From Rhynochetos jubatus (taxonomy: Eukaryota; Chordata; Aves; Eurypygiformes; Rhynochetidae), in contig CM050652.1 of the NCBI GenBank assembly GCA_027574665.1, positions 4,258,589-4,322,588 of the forward strand: a stretch of 64,000 nucleotides of DNA. The letters run 5' to 3'. Below are positions 1-13,900 of the stretch, in pieces. How positions within the stretch are numbered: position 1 is the stretch's first letter; each line of letters opens with the position of its first letter. The notes under the pieces were generated by a model. That model saw only the letters and a program-made list of their open reading frames with translations, was not told where the DNA came from and did not search any database. The translations under genes were made by a program, and so were the position numbers.

Positions 1-136
1 TGTAAATGTGCCCCCCCCAGTTTTCTTGTAGCCCCTTCAGGTACTGGAAGGTGCTAATAAGGTCTCCATGGAGCCTTCTCTTCTCCAGGCTGAACAAGCC
101 CAACTCTCTCAGCCTTTCTTCATAGGAGAGGTGCAT
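1..136 (-). mobile_element. CR1 LINE fragment, cut by window edge
   Basis: Read on the minus strand, this stretch encodes the C-terminal part of CR1 ORF2 (a frame reading [17 protein letters not shown]). The same stretch of ORF2 occurs in the elements at 47362 and 60530, which shows the family. The 5' truncation point is near 136, where the similarity stops abruptly. The 3' end of the element lies beyond base 1. CR1 is a non-LTR retrotransposon of birds and other reptiles that copies itself by target-primed reverse transcription and is usually 5' truncated. This copy is only a small part of the full element, lacks the endonuclease and most of the reverse transcriptase, and is inert. The C8 run at 11-18 lies inside it. 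Confidence 0.88.
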
Positions 137-2385
137 TGTATTTATCAGTGCTTCTGCTTTGATTGACAACTTGTGCCTTGGCAAAAGTTTGTACCCCCTT
201 CTGCAGTTGTTGAGCAGGGTTTAATTGTCGCATTGCCTAACTCTCCACCGGCTTGGAAAAAGTTAGCAGCAGCCAGCCTAAGCAATAAGGCTGTTTCACT
301 TTCAGGTGCATTTTGTCTATTCATTTTTAACAAAGCCAGTAGGCAGCATGAGAGTTTGACTCCTCACTTGAAGGAGGAACTCTGAAGGCAGACAGAGGCT
401 TTGAGTACAGCAGTATTTAAAGCCGTGGGTAGTTAGTTTCCACCAGTAAATGCAATTGTCTCACATGTGGTGAGTGGAAGAAGTGACTGAGATTTGCATC
501 TCTGCCTGGCACTGGCTCAGAGACGAGAAGCAGCCCAGCTGCTCAAAACCAGAGAGCAGAGCTGTGGCCGCAAGCACGGGGAAGAGGGGAAGCAAGGGGT
601 GTGTGTGTGACCACGTGTCACTGATAGCCATTTCCAGTAATCAGTACGTGCCGCATGGCTTAGGCAAAGCTCATGTTTAATTTACCATCAGACATATGTT
701 GGATAGCTCTCCCGTTGCTTGGTCACAGGGCTTGAAGTCTCCTTTTTCTTCTCCACTGTTGACCCAACAGAGGCAACCAGCATCACTCAACTTATGATCC
801 ATCTCTACATGTGATCTCCTGGTGAGAAGGTGCCTTCTAGTTAGTTCACTTCAATTGCTGGTCTGGGCAGAACTGCTCTCTTGGCCTTGGATGGCTGAGG
901 ACAGGATTGCTGGACCTGGATTTGGCCCTACCAGTGCCCCAAGCCTAAATTACATGTGACAGGGGGTCAGGTGCTTTGGGTTACCTGCAGTAGGGCTCCC
1001 AGCACAGCTCCTTCCAGTTTTGCTTAGCAGGCATGTTTCAGAGGTGCCAAATACCCTGACCTCACTGGCACCTGCAAGGACACAGGTGCCTTGGGAAACT
1101 CAGGTCTTCAAGTCAGTAAATGACAGGTGAGGCCAATTAAATCATGAGGACAATGCCTAGGGGCTGACTAAGATGCAGCCAATATTGCACTGGATCTTGT
1201 ATGGATGTGGAGTTGTGGCCAGGCCCTTGCCATGCTGAATTAACAATCCAGAAGGTTTTGTGCAGAGCCCAGAGGCTGTGCATTAAGAAGGCAGCGTAAG
1301 TGGGAGGGAGGAGATGGGGAACCAAACCATACCCATTGTTTAGATACATAAATCTAGCAAATTCTTTGCCAGCTAGTGCTTGCTTTACAGAACTTGCTGG
1401 GAACAGTGTTCACTAGTTATGCAAAGATGCGTGATTATGAAATTAAAGTCTCTGATAAGCCAAATGAGCCTGTAATGAGGTCCAAACCCACCAAAAAGTA
1501 CTTAGAGAGATGCAAAAACCACCCTCTGCTTGTCTCACTGAGGCTGGGAGAAATGGCATCCTTGCTAGTCTAGGACTGTGCATCATCCTATCTGATCTCC
1601 CAGACAATGCACCAGCTCCTTGTCTCCTCCTTCCTTTGCCCAAGGGGTGTTTTGATTCCAGCACTGAGCAAAGAGAAAGGCATATGTGACCTAAATCAGG
1701 TTTTACTTCTGGTCACATCCCCGCAGCTTGAGTAAACAGCAGAGGATGTGACTGAGAGCACATACATACAGTGCCGGTGCCTCGACAACGCCTCTTCTCT
1801 CCTGCAGGTTTTCTTCTCCCTTCCCCAGAGGTGAGTTTGACTCACTCTGTATTTAGAAAGATGCTCCCCTTTCCCCACACTGCTCATTAAACCTCCTTGA
1901 TCAGCAGGTCCCCTCTGCAGCTTCTCTTGTAGCTTGGGACCTACCTCCCAAGCCAAACCCCACTGGAGGTTTGGGAAAGGATGGGGAAAATCCCCAAAAC
2001 CAACAAAACAAACACAAAAAAGGCTCACTTGATCAGCCTGAGTGCCAGCCCCACCCTGGGGTGTGGAGTAAACACTGGCAAGCATTTATTCATCACCACT
2101 CAGCATCCAAATATTTGTTTCTCTTGTCACACGGGCACACACTCACATTCACACTGCCTGCCAGATGCCTTCGTTCGCAGCGAACCTGGGCACAATTCTG
2201 TTGGCTAAGGCAGGGGAGGAAAGAGAACCTGTCTGCAAGATTTGTTATAAATATGCTAGGATTTCTAGAAATTTGATCTCTAGATGTACAAGGATGTTTC
2301 TTTCTGGATATCTGAATTTCCACCTAAACACACTTCTGCACCATACTTTTGTCTATCCATTTATATTCATGCACTCACAAAGTTT
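137..2385. other. Unique noncoding DNA, no gene seen
   Basis: I see no gene here. The longest open frame is 129 codons on the minus strand at 1696-2085. It has no recognisable domain, and competing frames cross it. The interval has mixed composition without a CpG island. No transposon was recognised. Confidence 0.6.
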
Positions 2386-2418
2386 TACATATATATATAT
2401 GTACGTATGCATATGTAT
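2386..2418. repeat. Alternating purine-pyrimidine tract with (AT) core
   Basis: Thirty-three bases alternate strictly between pyrimidine and purine. They consist of an AT core (2389-2400) followed by GTACGTATGCATATGTA. The tract is part of a longer AT-rich simple-sequence region reaching about 2436. Such tracts can extrude as cruciforms or form Z-like helices under supercoiling, and they often vary in length between individuals. Confidence 0.8.
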
Positions 2419-4632
2419 TTAGCATATATGTATATCCACCCACCCACATTCACCTACATATGAATACACAGTGCTGGAAATGATAATCTGGATGCCTTGG
2501 CATTAATAATACATAAATCTGATGTTTGCAGAAGTGAATACGTGGCACATGACGCATAGACACATAAACATCTTTTCTCCATCTGTCTAGTTATGAACAT
2601 GCCAGTATATAGATGTGCTTAACACCAGTATGTTCTTATGTGTGGATGAATTAAGTTAGCACACAGCACTGGTTGCCTCAGCCAGAGTAAACGTCAGCAG
2701 AACCATTTGATTAAAAATCATATGCCTGTTGTATTTGACTGAATCAATACGAATCTGATGCATGCATCAGTGTCCTGGTCATCTTGATGTAACTATCAAA
2801 GGAAGACTGAAATGTCCTTGTGTGACTAAAGAGGAGAAGTTGCTGGTTGACCCCATGACCACTAAAGCATTTAATCCACTGATAGAGTTAGGGTGCAGGT
2901 AAAGTGTGGAGGTGTGGCACCTCAGAAAAGCTTTCTGTAATGGTGAGCACACACAACATGTGATAACTACCCTTTGATCTGTCCCAGCTTTATGGATATT
3001 AGAGGAAATGTCTTTAGGGCAAGTGAGTTCGAAATGTTGACCATGGCGATTAGATAAGGGTGTTTTAATTTCCTGCCTGAAATGGTCATGATGACCTGTG
3101 ATGTGATGAATAACGATGGGCTGCTAGAGGACAGGGAACAGGCCCCAGGGGAAGGGTTTTTTTCAATGTCTTCAAGGATGTAAAAGGGAGGGGATTTCTC
3201 AGCTAATCAGTACTATATGGAGCTGGGATTTTACCCAGAAGTGATCCTTGGGGCGAGTCTCCATTGCCCTGGTGAGACCTGTGAATTTGAACTGGTAACT
3301 CAGAGAAGCGGTAAAGGCAAGATAGAGATTTTTGTTCTGGCTGGCCCTATACTCACAGATAATTAAGGACATGTTTTATCTTTATCAGTGGCAATCTACT
3401 TATATAGTCTTTATGACAGCAATTGGTGAAGAAGACACAAGACTTTACTGTGATGTCCCACTGCAGCACATGCAATGTGTTTCTGTGCCCACACTGCAGT
3501 TTAACTTCAAAAGAAAGGCGGGTGCTGCCCAGCCCCCAGTGAAAGCAGGGGTTGTGATGCCAAGTTTAGACATAGGTGACAAAATGACCATGTGCTGTTG
3601 ACTCCATTGACTGGGTAGGGAGCTGGGGCCAGGAACTCTCAAGATCCACTCTGTGCTTTTAAGATGGATAGAAGGCACAGTCATCTTAGTCACACCAGTA
3701 AGTGGTTCAATATGACACATGCTCCACCTGAAGTCATCCTTCCACTGCTCATTGCTGTGGGCGCCTGTAAGTGTGCTTGTCTTCCACAGGGATACTTACC
3801 CACCAGTGGAATAAACACAAATACGTGTTTTCCAGCTAAGAAACCTTTGTAGTCCCAGAGCCAAGCCACCATAGAGTATGGTGCTCCTCCAGCCATACCA
3901 TGTATACATCACCCGGTACATCGCAGACCAAAGGAGTACCTTTGTCTACTTTTTCCCTGAAACCATCAGGTGAATGTCAGGGAAGCCTGGGAGGTCAAGT
4001 TTAGGTTTTTTTTTCCAGTCAGATGTGTCAAGTTCCACTTAAGATACATCATATTCTATCAGATAAGAGGAGGTATGATGTCTCCTGACCTGAAACCCCA
4101 CGGCACAGGCTGTCACAAGTTCCCAGTGGTGTCATGGTAACAGTGGCAGACAGGGACTTGGAGCTGACCTGCAACACTTCTATAATTGGAGACACACCTC
4201 TGAAGCTATAAATGTAATTGCATCTTGAGAGATTACTGAGATCAGAGGCCATCAGCTGCTTTGTGTCCATGCTGAACCCTCCACATAGGTAGTGAAGTCT
4301 GTTGAGAAGGCATTATACATGGCTGCTGTCCAGAAACAAGGCTCTTCTCTGGTCCATGGCTTGCTGCCACTTTCATACTCCCAGTTAGACCCTCTAACCA
4401 TCATCCACGGTGTGTGATCCCACTTCTGATAAGAGCATGTCAAAACCTAGCATAAGTCAACTCATGCTCTGCACTGAACCCAAAGTGGCTCAGGTTTCAG
4501 TGACATGATCTCCCTGTGGTCCTCTGCAATGGTTTCACTGTAGGAGGGGATCAGAGTGGGGAAGGGTTTTTAGGAAGCTCTACCTGCTGTGTGTGGGTTG
4601 ACCAAGGCTCCTCGATGTGCTCCAAGGTCTTC
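2419..4632. other. Unique noncoding DNA, no gene seen
   Basis: Nothing recognisable was found. All open frames are under 100 codons and none shows a domain, splice context or repeat signature. No transposon tail or LTR boundary is visible. Confidence 0.55.
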
Positions 4633-4649
4633 AGCGCCATCTACTGCCA
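4633..4649 (-). promoter_or_regulatory. CTCF-like motif, copy 1
   Basis: The plus strand reads AGCGCCATCTACTGCCA. This matches the reverse complement of the vertebrate CTCF core (consensus form SYGCCMYCTRSTGG) with one mismatch, so the motif points along the minus strand. The identical 17 bases recur at 51366-51382 with different flanks. CTCF binds such sites to anchor chromatin loops and insulate domains. Binding in this bird is inferred. Confidence 0.45.
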
Positions 4650-7600
4650 CGCTAATTCTTTCCCTTGCCATCCCTCCAGGAATGGGTTTAGAGGATACTT
4701 TCAGGATCATAGGATGGGGATGATTAGTAGCTACATCTACCAACCTGCAGTTCCTACGGACTGAGTACAAAACAAAAAGACATGGTAGTGTCTGGAGACA
4801 AAAACCTGGTGCTATTTCCCTTACAAATTCATGCAAAGGGCAAGAAAAGGCAAATACCTGAGAGCTGTTATCTGGCAATGAGCAAAAGCTAGGCAAAAGA
4901 TAATAACTGAGAGCTACGCTTCTTTCTGATCTGCTTCTGCCTATATGATGTCCTCCACTGTCAGCATAACATTACAAAGTGAAGGTTGAATAGACCATTC
5001 AGTGAAGGTCAGAGGGAAACAGAGATAGGCTGGTTATCCTATGGGTTCATCGACTCGCCTGTGATCAGATACAAAACATCCCTCACATTAAGCAGCGAAG
5101 ATATGTCAGGTGAACACATGATAGGACAGGTGTGGCTGAAGGTGTATCTGTCTCCATGTCATGTTCTAATCCCAGTCAACTTGCAGCAAATCTGCTGATA
5201 TCAGTGAAGTTACACCAAATTTATAGCCCCTGTATCGAGTGCAGAACTTGGTTCTCTGTGCTTTTTCCAAATAGAACATAGAGGTTCATCAGCTCTGTCA
5301 GGCATAGGAAGGATCATACTTAGGGAGCAAGACAACAAGGCCTCTCTAGTGTGTCTCAGGATTTCAGCCCTGTGAGAAAACCCTAGTCAACAGCCACAAA
5401 ACCCCTTGTTTTATCCATTTAGGAGCTGGTGTAATTCCAAGACATTCTGTGAGGTATGGTCCTCCCCTGCACTCTCAGGTGGTAACAGTAGTTTAAAATA
5501 CACATGTTCCTCTCTACTTGCCCAAGAACCTGGTTATTAATTTTATAAAATGAAACTCCCAAATTGAGTCTGTTCAACTCTTCTGCAGATGAAGCCAAAG
5601 GCCTTGAAGAAGCTTAAGCATCTTCCAGTCCTCAGCAGTTCATGCTCTAGGCTAGGGAGATGAACCACAAAGACTGTTTCACATCAGCTGTAAAGCTATC
5701 ATAGAGCACTATAAGGATTTCAACATAGTGGAAGTGGGCAGGACTTGGGTTCTTCTGTATGGCCTCTGGTGTGAGCAAAGCTGTCTGGGGCTCCAGAAAA
5801 CCCATCAGTTGTCTTTAACTTGCCCATATGTAGGGAGTACAAAGCCTTGCAGATGCATAAACAAGTGGTCCCAGTTCAGCAACATTTTCACTCCTGTGTT
5901 TGTTAACGGCCAAGAAGCTAACGTACATTTGCATTTAATTCTTCTGGTTAATGAAACCATTATTAGGAACTGGGATCAGTTTGAGCTAATGAGAGAGGCT
6001 GTGAGATGGCTCCAAGTCACAATTCAGACAAAATATGCACATTCAACTTTAAACACCTCTCCTGTAATCCTTGAACAGGGCAGAGAACCTACAGGTAGCC
6101 TGGACTTCATCTGACAACTTGGTTGAGGGATTTGGGCACTGATCTCAGCATACTCCTACACAAAACACTTTGTATTCCCCAAGGTCTGGTACGATGCCAG
6201 ATCTGCTGGGACCTGGAAAATAGAAGGAAGTAGCTTTTAAGGAAATTGTATCCCAAAAGAAGGGGAGATTTTGGAGGAGAAACTGAAAACTGGAGATTGA
6301 ACTCATTAGATACAGTTTCCTTAGTGCCACCAACAGTCATCTAGGAGTGCCTGTGGTCTGGGAGTTAAATACAACCTCAGGACCTCCTGCATATTCTACT
6401 GGTGAGAATTTGATCAGCCTGATTCAGCAGGAAAACAGTAGATATTAGAACCAATTGGGAGGTTCCCATTAATGAATGTTCGGAACATAGCCTGGCATAA
6501 TTGCAGCCTAAATGCTCTGCTGAGCTCCAGCTGGTGTTGATTCATCACCAGCCTTCTGCTGCAGATGGTTGGGTAAATTAGGAGCCCTCTGTGTAGCAAC
6601 CTGTAGGCTTTTTCCAAGAAAAACAAACAAAAAACCTCAGTGTGGTTTCTACAGGAATGAAACTCCAGTTGAAACACTGGCTTTGTCCCTCTACTGAAGA
6701 GCAATCCCATTAGCCCTGTCTACAAAGTGCACAAGTAATACAGGCATCTCTCATCCAGAGACAATCTCCTGAAAAGCTGTGATTCCACCAAATTCTTAGC
6801 AGCATCTCTTCTAGTTTATCTGCTTGTGTTGCTCCTTCTGGCATGCTGAATGGCAGGTGAAGGGTACCTTTGTGCAAACACACCCAAATTCCTATTGAGT
6901 GTTGCCCAGGTCTCCAGCTGGGAAATTTAACATGCAAAATGTGACCCTGATCACCTGCTGAATGCTCAAGAGATGACATATTGCAATCAGCCTTCCTTGG
7001 AGTAAGGCATGTGATAAGATTACCATATATTCTCACCCACCTTTGGTGTCCCAGTGCTGCCAAATGCTACATCTCCCTTTGGCAGTCCTGCACCTTGGCG
7101 TGCAGAGAGTTGGGTTTCAGGAGTTCACAGTGACCTTACAGTTTCTCTGATCTGGAACATACCTGTGACTGAAAAGGACAGGCCTGGGATTGAATGATTT
7201 GACTTTCCAGTGCTTCAATTTACCTAGATGCAAAATCACGATAAGGAGTTCTTGGAGATCTTTGCAAACTGCATCATGTCTTGCTTGTGTGGGAGTTAAT
7301 TATGCTAATTATTATATTCTTTTTACTACCAGTGATTTAGCACAAAGGAATCTACCTGAGATAATGGGACAAGAAAATTTTTATAGTGCTCAATCAGCAG
7401 GATTTGGAGAGGAGACCTCTCTGTTCCTGAATATGTGGCCATGACTCCTCCAAGACCTTGGCCAAGACACTTTTTAACAACTCTGTGGCTCATATTACCC
7501 ATACGTAAAACAGAGGGAATAATACAGAGCACTCTGCAGACAGGATGAATTGTTCACTGTCTGTAAGATGTCTAGAGAAGTCTTGAGTGCCACAGAATGC

Positions 7601-10600
7601 AAAAATGCTTATCATTTTCCTCCTTGTGGCTTCAGTTTGTGGTCTCAGCATCCCTGCTGTACACTGGAGGGTCCTCTGATAGCAAGTTTGTATTTGGCTT
7701 ACAAAAAAAACCCAACACGAGCAAAGGGCATCTATGCCTCTGGTAGAAAATGCTCCAAAGTCAGGAGGAAAATAAAAAGAAAAAGCTTGGACCACTCTTT
7801 CCTGTTCTGAACAGATGGTAATGGAGATTTTTAAACATACATGCATTAAAAGGTCCTAATTAGTTGCACAATGAACTATTTCTTCATGAATAGTCATGGC
7901 AGTCAAATTCAGCTGACTTGGTCTCCAGGTCTGAGCTAAGAGTGCCTGTCATGTTGACTCTACCCACGGGTAGTTTCCAGAGGGCATTTCTCCACAAAGA
8001 AGTTGCTTCTCTTTTACTCTAACACAGCTTGAGTCAGTCAGACTGCAGCTTCTGACCACCTTCCCAGAGACACGGCTATTTTCGGACCTATGGAGATAAG
8101 CATTTTCAAGCAGTGAGTTAAAAACAGCTAAAATTTCACCCATGGGAGAAAAAGGACACGTTTAATCCATCCTCATCCACCACAGGTTCATCTCTTACAC
8201 CCGCCCTTCATCCTTCGTCAGTAGTGCTTTAGCAATTTTTGTTCTATGATTCCGTGATTCATTTTCTTAGGTTCTTGTCAGTCCTGAGTTGATGTGTGAA
8301 AGAACTGTAAAAGTAACCAAAGAGCCTGAAGGACATGACTTTGACTCAGTTTTCCAAGTGTCTTTCACCCTGGCTTCAATGATGACTCCAGGCAGAATTC
8401 AGTCCCACTTACACACTGCTCCTGCAAAGACCATTTGCAGCTCTTGTGAAGAATCACACCGAAATCACAGGGAATAAAGATGAGTCACATGCATGGCACG
8501 AAATCATCCAACACAGGATTTCCATTTTTCTCAGCAGTCACTGATGTTTAGAGCATGTTAAAGTGATGCTTGAAAGAATAGCTAATAAAAACAATTCAGG
8601 GAGAGGTGTGATGTTTAACTTGGCCAGAACATCCCAGGATTTCCAAAGCACATTAAGATCCTTGGATGAAAGACAGAGTGTAAGGGCAAGGAAATCATTA
8701 TTATCAGTTGAAATTCAGCCTTCTGGGCACGCGAAGTAGCAAGATCCCAAGGTCAGGGCAAAAGAGATCTACACGCAACATGCGGCAGTGGAATTTGATC
8801 CTTTGCTGCAGGGTGAGCTGCTAATTAGAGGAGGGACTTTGTACTGCCTCTGTCAACATTTCCAGTCTTAAGTTACTTACAGTAACTGAAAATGGGGTTT
8901 TAAAGCAAGGCTGGGATGAGAAGCCTGTGATTTAATTTCAGGAAGTTTTCACAGACACAAGGTTTTTCTTAGCAAGTTAATCTCTCAGTGTGTGAGGTGG
9001 CCTGGACTGAGGTGGCTGCTGGAATATTGGAAACTTTTATTTCCACCTTTCAGGTGTTAATAGCAAAATACTTTTTTTTTAAAAAACTTTTTTTCCTCCC
9101 ACACTGGAAATTTAAAGAAATAAGACCAGAAGTAGAAGTGCCTTTAACAAATGGTAAGCTAAATGTACTCAGTCCTGACTCATGGTGGTGGAGCAAGGGT
9201 TCAATCTGGGCTGCATGTGAGAGCTCATTACACAGGCTCAAGGACTACTGGAGACTGATATAGGGATGCCCTTAGCTGTGAAGTGTGCCAGTTCTACACC
9301 GCACTTTCCTCTGGCTGCAACACTAACTAATAAAAGAGGAAAAAGCTACCTTATTTTGGTAAGGAGCACCACAGGGTCCTTCCCAGCAAGTGCAAAGGTG
9401 TTGCAAAATTCACCAGTGCAGCATTTCTGCATGTGCATTCACCCGCTAAGTGATGCCCAGGGCACCCAGGTGTTGGTAATTTCCCCAAACCAGTTCTGCA
9501 CACTGAGCACTGTGGAGAGCACTGGGGGTGCTGCTGTGAGTGGTTATTGCAAAATGCTGTGCCTTCTGATAAAATGGTCAGTGTGATATGCCCAGCAGAA
9601 ACAGAAAGGGAAAGAGGAAAGGCAGCCCCTGCTTACAGTAGGTCTTTCTCAAACCCTTGGTCACAGGACTCATGAGGCTCATTGACTAGAAATGCTTGAT
9701 CTTCAGTGGGAATGGTGATGTGAAATGAAATGGCATTTTCCCCTTGAGCATTGCACAAGATCCTGCAAGTGAACATCCATCTGTTTGGTGAATGCACTGT
9801 CACCCAGGGTGGAAAAGTGAAAGGTTGCAAAGCTCAAAGCTCTTTTCTCCTCCATGTTATCCCCCATTGGTGCTCTGGAGTTGGTCCAGCTCCCCACGCT
9901 TTGCAAACTCTCCTGCAGCTGAAGTTCAAGATGGCAGGCACAGCTCCTCCCCTGGAGATAACCCACACGTGGAAGGATGGTATCTTTACCTGGACCTTGC
10001 ACATCTTGTGTCTGCTACAAGAAGACTTCTTTGAACTCCTGAGAGGCAAACCCCCAGTGTGACTGTACAGCAATACCAGGATGCTCTTCCCATGGGTCTG
10101 ACATTCCCTTGGGCCCAGCAGAGCTCAGGAAGGAGGCTTTACTTCCCAACAGTTCCCTTCATCTTGGTGAGAACGGCAGTGGGAACAGAGCAGACCCTGC
10201 CTTTGTAAAACCATTCAGCCCCCTCCCCTGAGATCTCCATGGGAAGCCCACCAGGTGGGCATGTTGCTGGGTGAAGCCCATGTTCCTCCTGAGGAGGAGC
10301 AAACCCACCATGCAGAGAAATTCAGTTCCAGCGGGAGATCTCTACAAGGATCAACCCCTCTGGTCATTAGGGTTTCCAGCCCTGCAAAGCAAGGGAAGAC
10401 TGGAGAAGGCAAGGGAGACATGCGTGCAGTGAGGATCCTGCAGCCTGGTGGTCTTAAGTTATTTCTACATGGCTGCCTTAGGCTGTCCAAGGGCTATAGG
10501 TTATTTTGTGTAGGAAAAAGAGACAACATATATGAGAATCAGTCCACGAGCCCTCCCTTTTTAGTCACTGTCATGCAAAGAGCAAGACTGGACCCTTCTT

Positions 10601-10759
10601 GGCTGACATTTAGACCACTGTGTGATGTAAATTCTTTTGGGACTGTGTTGTCACTAAGCAGTTGACAAGGACAACATGGTGCAAGACAGACAAGACCCAT
10701 TTTCTCACGTATTTGTGTGCTGTTTCCATCTAAAAGGAGAGGGAGAAAATAACATTACC
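4650..10759. other. Unique noncoding DNA with old repeat traces
   Basis: No gene is supported. The longest open frame (128 codons, plus, 5728-6114) has no recognisable domain. An old amniote-type repeat remnant lies at about 5186-5262, and a possible eroded CR1 tail at 8240-8262. An A/T-rich stretch near 9070-9115 is simple sequence. Confidence 0.55.
5186..5262 (+). repeat. Possible ancient amniote repeat remnant
   Basis: The phrase around 5200-5226 (TCAGTGAAGTTACACCAAAT followed by TTATA) resembles a diverged interspersed repeat that is abundant in turtle and crocodilian genomes and sparse in birds. I recognise it by its phrase structure only and cannot name the family. A RepeatMasker run with archosaur libraries would decide. 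Confidence 0.35.
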
Positions 10760-10992
10760 TGTTGCAGTCCACACTTAATGAGGCATGGAAGGAGAAGTTG
10801 ATAATTAGGCTCATGATTCATGCTTTAGGTGCGAGTTACTGTTTGAATGCTCTGCCAATTAGTGCACACTTCCTGATCAATAGCCGGGTAATTATGAGAT
10901 TAGGGTTAATGGGTCAGACTCATTGAAGGCTTCCTATTCTCTGCTAAAGTCAGATTAGCTGAGTTCTGCTGTCATTAGTTTTACCTTTCCAG
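10760..10992. promoter_or_regulatory. Candidate conserved noncoding element A
   Basis: This AT-leaning block packs several homeodomain-type cores into about 200 bases. TAATTA occurs at 10802-10807 and 10889-10894, CAATTA near 10856, and further TAAT/ATTA cores around 10906 and 10974. It has no repeat signature and little simple sequence. The texture is that of long-range enhancers near developmental genes. Conservation cannot be measured here. Confidence 0.3.
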
Positions 10993-13900
10993 GTTGCTGG
11001 CTACAAAAGAACAAGGAGAAACAGGTTGTAATTACCTCTGGTTTGCACAGGAAGGCTCCTACACTGAGGTTTTTAGATGTGAGATGGCTGTCTACGTTCC
11101 CATCAGCCCAGATCTAACCAATGGAGTTAATGATGTCTACAAAGAGATTCATCTTGCCCTGAGGGGGACAACTGGGGTGGGATTCATTCACCTAAACAGA
11201 GCTGCCAAGTGCAAGGGTTGGCCTGGACATCCACTCAGGGTCAGCTGATACTCCAGAGGAAGAACCATCCCCTCTGGACAGAGGACAGATGAGAGTCCCT
11301 CAGACAGCTCAACTGTGGACAACAAGGTGTGGATAATTTAAGGACCTGGTATGTCCAACCAAGTGAGCTATGAGGGTTTCAAACCAGCTCTTAGCTCAAG
11401 ACAGTCAGTTCCAAGGAGAATGGTAGGGGTAAAACTGAGGGTAGACAACCACATGAGGGTTTGCAACCCTGCTCCAGGCCACTGAGACCTCTGAGCCTTA
11501 TCACATGCTCCTTCCCAAACCTGCAGGTTTTATTCTCAGCTAGGAGAATACCCTCCGTGGATGTAATTTTTTACTCTGATGGAGTTATTCAAGCAACCAA
11601 GAAAAGCCAGGTGCTGGGGCTGGAGCTGAGATGTGAATGTTTGCCTTCCTTAGCAGAAATGGGGAATATAAAAATATAAATGGTTTTCATTACAGAAAAA
11701 AGATTAGAATCTTATGACCAGTGAGGTCTCTCTGAGCTGTTGACTGAGTAAAACCATGAAAGAAGACCCTATATGAGGAAGACAACACTTGAATGAGCTA
11801 AATGGGAACCAAAACACCTGTGACACTGATGGTGGATACCAAACAGAAACAGCATCTAACTGATGATGATGATTCCTGATCCTCTAGAGAGGAACACCTC
11901 CCAACTCTTATTCCATCCAGGAATAAGATGAGAAGAAGCAGGCTCTTCTCAGTATTTACAGGCTAGTTTTGCTGGCTCTGGAAAGAGGGAAAGACTGATA
12001 GGGACACTGATGAGTCTCCAAGGACTGAGTCACTGCCAGAACAGTTTTGCTTCCATGACTTTACTTTGGCCCAAACTTTAGACCTACTAAGATCGTCCAA
12101 GTGATGCTTTTCTGATGTTCATGAAGTCCTTTGCTTCTCTGCTATGTGGCAGGAAAACTGGTTCCTCTGCAGGATTATTCCAGTGAAGTGGTGTGAGGGC
12201 ACCTATTTGGCTATGGCAAGGTCTGCCCCAGTAGCAGTGTGGCTGAAAGCAAGATACTCATTACACAGGTTTGCAGTGTTCACATTTTGCTTGCCATGGG
12301 TTCTGAACCAAACCTTGACTTTGCTGTTCAGAAAATGCCCTGACAGTTTCAGTAATTAAAAGTAATTTTTCATGTAGTTTTTAATGTTTAAAGAAGGGTT
12401 ATGTTATATTACACACGTTCCTTTTTCACACTTCCTTGTGATTTTTTTTCCCACCTTCTAAATTCCAAAATTATTCAGTTGTCTTTAAAGGCTCAGATGT
12501 TTTTGCAAGAGCCACAGACACATAGCCTCTCTCCTCGGGTATTGGCAGCCAAACACTAAAAGAACTAACACACCTAGCAGCAAAATCTGACATCTGCCCA
12601 TGAGGACATACAACACCGATGTGACTACTTCTGGGGACACAAAGAGTTTCTTATCCAGCACATCGAACAGAAGGATCCACCCTAGGGTGCTCATGCTGTA
12701 GTGCAGCAAGATGGGCTTTAACAGAGTTACTCAGATAGCACGGCTCAGGTGAAAACCTTTTTATTTGACAGTAGTGGTCCCATAGGTCATCCCGACATAT
12801 TCCAAATCTGACCACAAAAAAGGCATAGTTTTAACATATGAGGCTTTCCTGTGCTGTGTGCTGCTGTCCTGTCTCCCTAGGACCCTCAACCCTTCCCTGG
12901 GACAGTGCTGCCCCGGGTGCTGCATTGCCTCAGTCTCTTTAAAGCACAGGGGATGAAAAGCAAAGCCGTGTGTATCCACAGTTATTCTCCATTCCCAAGG
13001 ATATATTTTCCATCACCAAATATGCCACAGATGGAGTCCTTCTGCTTTCAGTGTTCTGAAAATTGTTTGGACAAATTCACAGGGAGAGCATTCAGGAAAA
13101 ATGTGACTGTATGTTTATCTTGTCATATTTTCCCTTAGGTCACTGCTGTCAACCATAATACTGGGCTAGATAGCCGTAGTGTGGTCATTTTAATGCTGTT
13201 TTGTGCAAATAAACGCTTGTGTTTGCACTCTCTGGTTCCAGCGCACAGTGCTCAAGATGAACACCAGTGGGATGAGAGAGGGTCAGTCCAACGCCATCGC
13301 TGAATTTAAGGGGGACAGACATGTAAGAACATAATGAACATGAAGCAGATGTACGGGATCAGACTGGCAGTCCACCTAGACCATTGTCGTCAGTGACTCC
13401 AGAATATGGGAGCCTTCTCCCAGGATACCCTTCCAGTGATTTGTGGTTCTGAGCTTGGCATTCATGGACAAGCATTGCCAAAGACATGCACGGTGAGAGC
13501 CCATCCTGGGTCCTGGGTGTTTGCTAGTTGATGCTGAACTCTGCTGCATCATCCTTGTGTTGTCACTCAAACTAGGTAGGTCCAGAAGCTTGATCAGTCG
13601 TTGCTGCAGCCTTCTGCCCTCTTTGCAGTGGAGATAGAGGTGGTGAGACACACACACAAACACACGTGAGAAGGGCTGATGTTGGTGGGAAAGTGAGTTA
13701 GTTACTTCTTCCTTGTGTCATTGGCTTGGTCTGAGCTGTTCGGGAAGTGGGGTTGGATGGCTCTGAATGTAGCTGTTTGGTGTATTGAATCCTCTTTCTC
13801 CTACAGCATGTCCCAGCTGTTCAGTGTAAAAGCACTGTACTTCAATATCAGCAAGGAAACCGTGCAGAAAATGGGGAGCTGCAGTACAATGAGCAATTGG

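Noticed and set aside
8240-8262. Possible CR1 3' tail (TTCTATGATTCCGTGATTC)
   Set aside because: The octamer-like wording fits, but the upstream bases show no CR1 UTR, so it may be chance or too eroded to call.
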